Source: Brevundimonas aveniformis DSM 17977
GTDB taxonomy: Bacteria > Pseudomonadota > Alphaproteobacteria > Caulobacterales > Caulobacteraceae
Length of the DNA stretch: 64,000 nt
Direction: 5' to 3'
Assembly: GCF_000428765.1 (NCBI RefSeq)
Contig: NZ_AUAO01000002.1
Span: forward strand, 186,001-250,000
Of the stretch, positions 60,073 through 64,000 are shown piece after piece. The stretch's first letter is position 1, and the number at the start of each line of letters is the position of its first letter. A program made the position numbers and the translations under genes. The notes under the pieces are model-generated. The model did no database searches. It was given only the letters and a program-made list of their open reading frames with translations, and was not told where the DNA came from.

Positions 60073-60090
60073 GTTATAAATCTATAACAT
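60071..60090. promoter_or_regulatory. ArsR-type palindromic operator
   Basis: ATGTTATA-aatc-TATAACAT is a perfect 8-4-8 inverted repeat. It overlaps the start codon of the ArsR-type gene and lies 33 bases before the SRPBCC start, so one bound dimer could repress both directions. Confidence 0.75.
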
Positions 60091-60122
60091 TAATGCGACC
60101 ACGCAAGCCACGGAGAGAGGTC

Positions 60123-60584
60123 ATGGAACTACAGTTCAAGGTTTCGGCGCGAATTGGTCGACCGGTTGAAGAGGTGTTTGAGGCCGTGGCTGATCCCGCC
60201 GTCCTCTCGCAATATTTCACCACCGGCGGTGCGGTTGGTCGGCTGGAGACGGGCAAGACGGTGCAGTGGGACTTTGCCGACTTCCCCGGCGCCTTTCCGG
60301 TCCAGGTCGTCGAGGTCGAGGCCAATCGTCGAATCGTCATCCGCTGGGCGGCGAATGACACATCACCCCCGGATGGCCAGCCTTACGACACCACCACAAC
60401 CTTCACCTTCACCGCGTTGGAGGGCGGGCGCACGCTGGTGACGATCGAGGAAGCGGGTTGGCCGCAAACCGAGACGGGTCTGACGTCCGCCTTTGGCAAC
60501 TGTCAGGGCTGGAGCCAGATGCTGTGCGCCATGAAGGCCTGGGTTGAGCGCGGCATCAACCTGCGCGAAGGGATGTACGTCTAG
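60123..60584 (+). CDS. SRPBCC (AHSA1-like) domain protein
   Basis: 153 residues from ATG 60123. START/AHSA1-type fold: KVSARIGRPVEEVFEAVADPAVLSQYF at the N-terminus and the closing helix GWSQMLCAMKAWVERG. Such proteins bind hydrophobic ligands, and their genes often pair with ArsR-type regulators, as here. Ends with a CTAG stop shared with the Lrp gene. Confidence 0.87.
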   Translation: MELQFKVSARIGRPVEEVFEAVADPAVLSQYFTTGGAVGRLETGKTVQWDFADFPGAFPVQVVEVEANRRIVIRWAANDTSPPDGQPYDTTTTFTFTALEGGRTLVTIEEAGWPQTETGLTSAFGNCQGWSQMLCAMKAWVERGINLREGMYV

Positions 60585-61057
60585 ACCGGCAGCGCCCCGC
60601 GTTTGACGACGGTGCGCATGGCGACGCTGGAGGAGACGCGGGTGACGCCGGGGATGCGGGTCAGCTCCTTGGCGTGGATGCGTTCGAGGTCGTCGACGTC
60701 GCGGCAGACCATGCGCAGCAGATAGTCGGACGCGCCGGTCATCAGATAGCATTCGACCACCTCCGGAACAGTGGCGATGGCGGTCTCGAAGGCGGTCAGG
60801 GCCACCTCGGCCTGGGAGGACAGGGTCACGGTGACGAAGACCGAGATCGGCAGGCCGATGGCGCGCTCGTTGATGATGGCGGTGTAGCGGCTGATGACCT
60901 CTTCGGCCTCGAGGGCGCGCAGGCGGCGCAGGCAGGCGCTCTCGGACAGGTTGACGGCCTTGGCCAGGTCGGCGTTGGTCATGCGGCCGTCGCGTTGCAG
61001 GGCGCGCAGGATCTTGCGATCGGTCTCATCCAGGGTTGTCGCAGAAATCGTCTTCAT
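60581..61057 (-). CDS. Lrp/AsnC-family regulator, likely of ald
   Basis: 158 residues: N-terminal HTH (LDETDRKILRALQRDGRMTNADLAKAVNLSESACLRRLRAL) and a C-terminal RAM domain (about 70-150). Divergent from the alanine dehydrogenase gene across 113 bases. This layout is standard for AldR-type activators that respond to alanine. Confidence 0.92.
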   Translation of the reverse strand: MKTISATTLDETDRKILRALQRDGRMTNADLAKAVNLSESACLRRLRALEAEEVISRYTAIINERAIGLPISVFVTVTLSSQAEVALTAFETAIATVPEVVECYLMTGASDYLLRMVCRDVDDLERIHAKELTRIPGVTRVSSSVAMRTVVKRGALPV

Positions 61058-61170
61058 GGGGCTGATGTCTCGCAGTTTCTGCGAGTTTACGACGATCAGA
61101 AGCGCAAAAGAACAGGAACCTGCGGCGCACTCGCCGCTATTTTCCGCCCGCCTCGAACGGGAGAGAGATC

Positions 61171-62283
61171 ATGCGCGTCGGCGTGCCCAAGGAAATCAAG
61201 AAGAACGAACACCGGATCGGCCTGACGCCGACGGCGGTGCGCGAATACGTCGCCCACGGCCATACGGTCGCCATCGAAAAGGGCGCAGGCCTGGGCGCGG
61301 GTTTCACCGACAAGGACTATACGGCCGCCGGCGCGACCATCCTGCCGGACGCCAAGGCGGTGTTCGACGGCTCGGACATGATCGTGAAGGTCAAGGAGCC
61401 GCAGAAGGTCGAGTGGGAGATGCTGCGCCCCGACCAGATCCTGTTCACCTATCTGCACCTGGCGCCGGACCCGGACCAGACCCACGGTCTGTTGAACTCG
61501 GGCTGTGCCGCCGTGGCCTATGAGACGGTGACGGACGCCAAGGGCGGCCTGCCGCTGCTGGCGCCGATGTCGGAAGTGGCCGGCCGGATCGCGGTGTTCT
61601 CGGCGGCCGAGACCCTGTTGAAGCACAACGGCGGCATGGGCCTGCTGTTCTGTGGCGTGCCGGGCGTGGCCCCGGCGCGAGTGGTGGTGCTGGGCGGCGG
61701 CGTCGTCGGTCTGAACGCGGCGCGCATGGCCCTGGGCCTGGGGGCCGAGGTGGTGGTCATGGAACGGTCCATCCCGCGCATGGCCTATATCGACGAAGTG
61801 ACCGGCGGACGCGTCATCACCCGCTATTCCTCGATCAACGCCATCGAAGAAGAGATCACCAAGGCCGATGTCGTCATCGGCGCGGTGCTGGTGCCCGGCG
61901 CTTCGGCGCCCAAGCTGGTCAGCCGCGATGACCTGAAGAAGATGAAGAACGGCTCGGTGCTGGTCGACGTGGCCATCGACCAGGGCGGCTGTTTCGAAAC
62001 CAGTCATCCGACCACCCACGAAGACCCGACCTATGTGGTCGACGGCGTGGTCCACTATTGCGTGGCCAATATGCCGGGCGCGGCGCCGCGCACCAGCTCT
62101 GAGGCGCTGAACAACGCCACCTTGCCGTTCGGCCTGGCGCTGGCGGACCATGGGCTGGATGCGCTCAAGACTAATCCGCACCTGGCGCGTGGCCTGAACG
62201 TGCTGGGCGGCAAGCTGACCAATCCGGCCGTCGCCGAGGCGCTGGAGATGGAATGGGTCGATCCGTACGGGGCGTGGAAGTAG
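61171..62283 (+). CDS. ald: Alanine dehydrogenase
   Basis: 370 residues of the Ald/PntA family. Visible are the N-terminal [18 protein letters not shown], substrate-binding MIVKVKEP near residue 74, the catalytic His in the YLHLAP block and the NAD loop [21 protein letters not shown]. Catalyses reversible oxidative deamination of L-alanine to pyruvate and ammonia. Divergent from its probable Lrp-type regulator. Confidence 0.96.
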   Translation: MRVGVPKEIKKNEHRIGLTPTAVREYVAHGHTVAIEKGAGLGAGFTDKDYTAAGATILPDAKAVFDGSDMIVKVKEPQKVEWEMLRPDQILFTYLHLAPDPDQTHGLLNSGCAAVAYETVTDAKGGLPLLAPMSEVAGRIAVFSAAETLLKHNGGMGLLFCGVPGVAPARVVVLGGGVVGLNAARMALGLGAEVVVMERSIPRMAYIDEVTGGRVITRYSSINAIEEEITKADVVIGAVLVPGASAPKLVSRDDLKKMKNGSVLVDVAIDQGGCFETSHPTTHEDPTYVVDGVVHYCVANMPGAAPRTSSEALNNATLPFGLALADHGLDALKTNPHLARGLNVLGGKLTNPAVAEALEMEWVDPYGAWK

Positions 62284-62294
62284 GGGCGGCGTCG

Positions 62295-62317
62295 TCCCTC
62301 TCCCGCCGGGAGAGGGA
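62295..62317 (+). terminator. Hairpin after ald
   Basis: TCCCTCTCCC-gcc-GGGAGAGGGA, a perfect 10-base-pair stem with a three-base loop right after the ald stop. No T-run follows. Confidence 0.65.
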
Positions 62318-62322
62318 AGGGA

Positions 62323-62352
62323 TCAGTAGATCTCGAACAGGCCCGCCGCGCC
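62323..62352 (-). pseudogene. Vestigial thiolase C-terminus
   Basis: On the minus strand these 30 bases encode [13 protein letters not shown], the same C-terminal nine residues and stop as the neighbouring thiolase at 62414. Almost all differences are synonymous, and its frame is not continuous with the intact gene. It reads as the surviving tail of a second, deleted thiolase gene. Upstream (on the minus strand) it is cut off by a hairpin. Confidence 0.65.
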
Positions 62353-62353
62353 C

Positions 62354-62378
62354 CGCCGAGCGGCTTTGCCGCTCGGCG
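62354..62378. repeat. 11-bp-stem hairpin between vestigial and intact thiolase
   Basis: CGCCGAGCGGC-ttt-GCCGCTCGGCG, a perfect hairpin. It marks the break point of the vestigial thiolase tail and may act as a terminator for the thiolase-SDR transcript. Confidence 0.75.
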
Positions 62379-62413
62379 ATCCTTAGGTGATGGGGACCGC
62401 GGGCGGCCTTTTC

Positions 62414-63616
62414 TCAATAGATTTCGAAAAGACCTGCGGCCCCCATGCCGCCGCCGACGCACATGGTGACGACGCCGTATTTGGCCCCGCGGCGCTTGCC
62501 CTCGATAAGGACGTGGCCGGTCATGCGCGCGCCGGACATGCCGTAGGGATGGCCGATGGAGATGGCGCCACCCGAGACATTCAGGCGGTCGTTGGGAATG
62601 CCCAGCCGGTCGCGGCAATAGAGGACCTGGACGGCAAAGGCTTCATTCAGCTCCCAGATGCCGATGTCGTCCATGGTCAGGCCGTGGGCCTTGAGCAGCT
62701 TGGGCACGGCGAAGACCGGGCCGATGCCCATTTCGTCGGGGTCACAGCCGGCCACGGCCATCCCACGATAGGCCCCCAGCGGCGTCAGGCCGCGCTTCTC
62801 GGCCTCCTTCGCTTCCAGGATCACCGAGGCGGAGGCACCGTCAGACAGCTGCGACGCATTGCCGGCGGTGATGAACTTGCCTTCCTTGATCTCCTGACCG
62901 CCGGGGAAGACGGTCTTGAGGGATTGCAGGCCTTCGAGCGTGGTGTCGGCGCGATTGCCTTCGTCCTTTGAAAGGGTGACTTCCTTGGCGCTCGTCTCGC
63001 CGGTGGTTTTGTCCAGCACCTGCATGGTGGTGGTCATGGGGACGATTTCGGCGTCAAAACGGCCTTCGGCCTGGGCTGCGGCGGTGCGCTGCTGTGATTG
63101 CAGGGCGTATTCGTCCTGGGCGTCACGCGAGATGCCGTAGCGGGCAGCCACGACCTCGGCGGTTTCCAGCATGGTCATGTACATGTGCGGCTGGAGCCTG
63201 AGCAGGTCCGGGTCCTGGGAGCGGAAGAGGTTCATCTTGCCGTTCTGAACCAGGGAGATGCTCTCCAGCCCGCCGCCGACGGTGACAGGCATACCGTCGA
63301 CGATGACCTGTTTGGCGGCGGTAGCGATGGCCATGAGGCCCGAGGCGCACTGGCGATCCACGCTCATGCCCGAGACGACGGTGGGGAAGCCCGCGGCCAC
63401 GGCGATCTGACGCGCCACATTGGTGCTTGTCGAGCCCTGCTGCAGGGCGGCCCCCATGATGACATCCTCAATCTCGGCGGGGTCGACGCCGGACCGTTCC
63501 ACCGCATGCCTGACGGCGTGGGCACCCAGCTGTTGCGCCTGGGTGTCGTTGAAGGCGCCGCGATAGGCCTTGCCGATCGGGGTGCGGGCGGTCGAGACGA
63601 TGACGGCTTCACGCAT
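62414..63616 (-). CDS. Acetyl-CoA C-acyltransferase (thiolase)
   Basis: 400 residues with both catalytic cysteines and the His: nucleophile Cys in [11 protein letters not shown], His in [11 protein letters not shown] and the second Cys in [13 protein letters not shown]. Thiolases of this type cleave or condense acyl-CoA. With the adjacent SDR gene it is likely a degradative, beta-oxidation-type unit; substrate length is not clear. It ends with GLFEIY. Confidence 0.95.
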   Translation of the reverse strand: MREAVIVSTARTPIGKAYRGAFNDTQAQQLGAHAVRHAVERSGVDPAEIEDVIMGAALQQGSTSTNVARQIAVAAGFPTVVSGMSVDRQCASGLMAIATAAKQVIVDGMPVTVGGGLESISLVQNGKMNLFRSQDPDLLRLQPHMYMTMLETAEVVAARYGISRDAQDEYALQSQQRTAAAQAEGRFDAEIVPMTTTMQVLDKTTGETSAKEVTLSKDEGNRADTTLEGLQSLKTVFPGGQEIKEGKFITAGNASQLSDGASASVILEAKEAEKRGLTPLGAYRGMAVAGCDPDEMGIGPVFAVPKLLKAHGLTMDDIGIWELNEAFAVQVLYCRDRLGIPNDRLNVSGGAISIGHPYGMSGARMTGHVLIEGKRRGAKYGVVTMCVGGGMGAAGLFEIY

Positions 63617-63619
63617 GGG

Positions 63620-64000
63620 TCAGGCTCCTTGTTTGGCCTTGGCGGCCTTGGTCATTTCGAGAATGCCCTGGGCTGAACCAGCCTCGGGAATAATCTGGCC
63701 GTCGCTGTTCTGAACCTCCGCCCAGCGGGCGGCGACCTGCTCGGCGGCATCGGGCCCGGCAGCGTAGATCCCTTGCGTCAGGGTGATGTGCGCGGCTTCG
63801 AAGCCACCGGCCCCCGCCGCCAGAATGGCGCGGGTCGGCGCGTTTTCACTGACCAGATGCAGCAGGCCCGGCGTCACCAGCTCGGGTCTCAGGGCGTCGA
63901 GATCCAGGCCGCCTCCAAGGTCTTCGGTCATGCGGGTGGCAGCGGTGGGAGCCAGGCTGTTGACGCGGATGTCGTATTTGGCCCCCTCGATGGCGAGGGT
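63620..64000 (-). CDS. SDR-family dehydrogenase, C-terminal part (runs off window)
   Basis: 126 codons open to the window edge. The visible start of the fragment, KYDIRVNSLAPTAATRM, is the SDR region after the catalytic Tyr-x-x-x-Lys (which lies beyond the edge). The following extension (LRPELVTPGLLHLVSENAPTRAILAAG) resembles the multi-domain or HSD17B4-like SDRs of fatty-acid metabolism. It ends three bases before the thiolase start, so the two are one operon. Confidence 0.85.
   Translation of the reverse strand, partial: TLAIEGAKYDIRVNSLAPTAATRMTEDLGGGLDLDALRPELVTPGLLHLVSENAPTRAILAAGAGGFEAAHITLTQGIYAAGPDAAEQVAARWAEVQNSDGQIIPEAGSAQGILEMTKAAKAKQGA

Overview
The window is high-GC alphaproteobacterial chromosome, most likely Brevundimonas or a close relative in the Caulobacteraceae. 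The main reasons are the order fliQ-fliR-flhB-cckA (as in Caulobacter), a CtrA-like half site before fliQ, and the hemC/tsaD divergon followed by gpsA. Genes are packed tightly, with ATGA/GTGA overlaps inside operons and several convergent pairs whose stop codons overlap. There is no rRNA, CRISPR array or complete prophage.

Layout: 0-1.4 kb holds a partial orphan ORF and a VapBC-type toxin-antitoxin pair. 1.4-5.7 kb is the flagellar export/CckA block. 5.7-15.6 kb carries exported hydrolases (M28 peptidase, polysaccharide deacetylase, serine hydrolase, two DUF885 lipoproteins flanking a GNAT-nitrilase fusion) and a DoxX protein. 16.5-26.4 kb is a minus-strand envelope glycan region: opgH; an acyltransferase-DUF998 fusion; and a locus with an NfrA-like C-terminal protein, a TPR protein, an NfrB-like glycosyltransferase with two MshEN c-di-GMP modules, and wecB. 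All three promoter regions of this block carry the same palindrome, close to TCACGA-NN-TCGTGA. 26.5-36.4 kb is a mixture: XRE regulator, TraB/GumN, tRNA-Gly, pirin/LysR divergon, FMN reductase, autotransporter esterase, response regulator, YggS, ThiE-like.

36.6-39.5 kb pairs an ECF-type sigma factor with a convergent Ser/Thr kinase-TPR protein. 40.2-47.1 kb is a copper-resistance cluster (copC, copD, a CnrY/CnrX/CnrH-like anti-sigma/sensor/sigma trio, copA, a Cys/His-rich copB and a His-rich CopC-like protein). 47.08-50.26 kb is a 3.1 kb element inserted at tRNA-Thr(CGT), bounded by exact 53-bp repeats. It encodes an HUH-type Rep-like protein and three obscure proteins, and has no integrase. 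50.4-56.9 kb is housekeeping (HemY-like, HemX-like, hemD, hemC | tsaD, gpsA, Rieske protein). 56.9-64 kb holds an HTH protein, a membrane-anchored TPR protein with six near-identical 144-nt repeats, an ArsR/SRPBCC divergon with a clear operator, Lrp/ald, a thiolase with a vestigial second thiolase C-terminus beside it, and an SDR gene running off the window.

The most promising new biology is the glycan block with its shared palindrome, the integrase-less tRNA-Thr element, the CnrYXH-like control module inside a copper cluster, and the CxCxCC-rich CopB. Functions come from reading motifs by eye. No database search was run.
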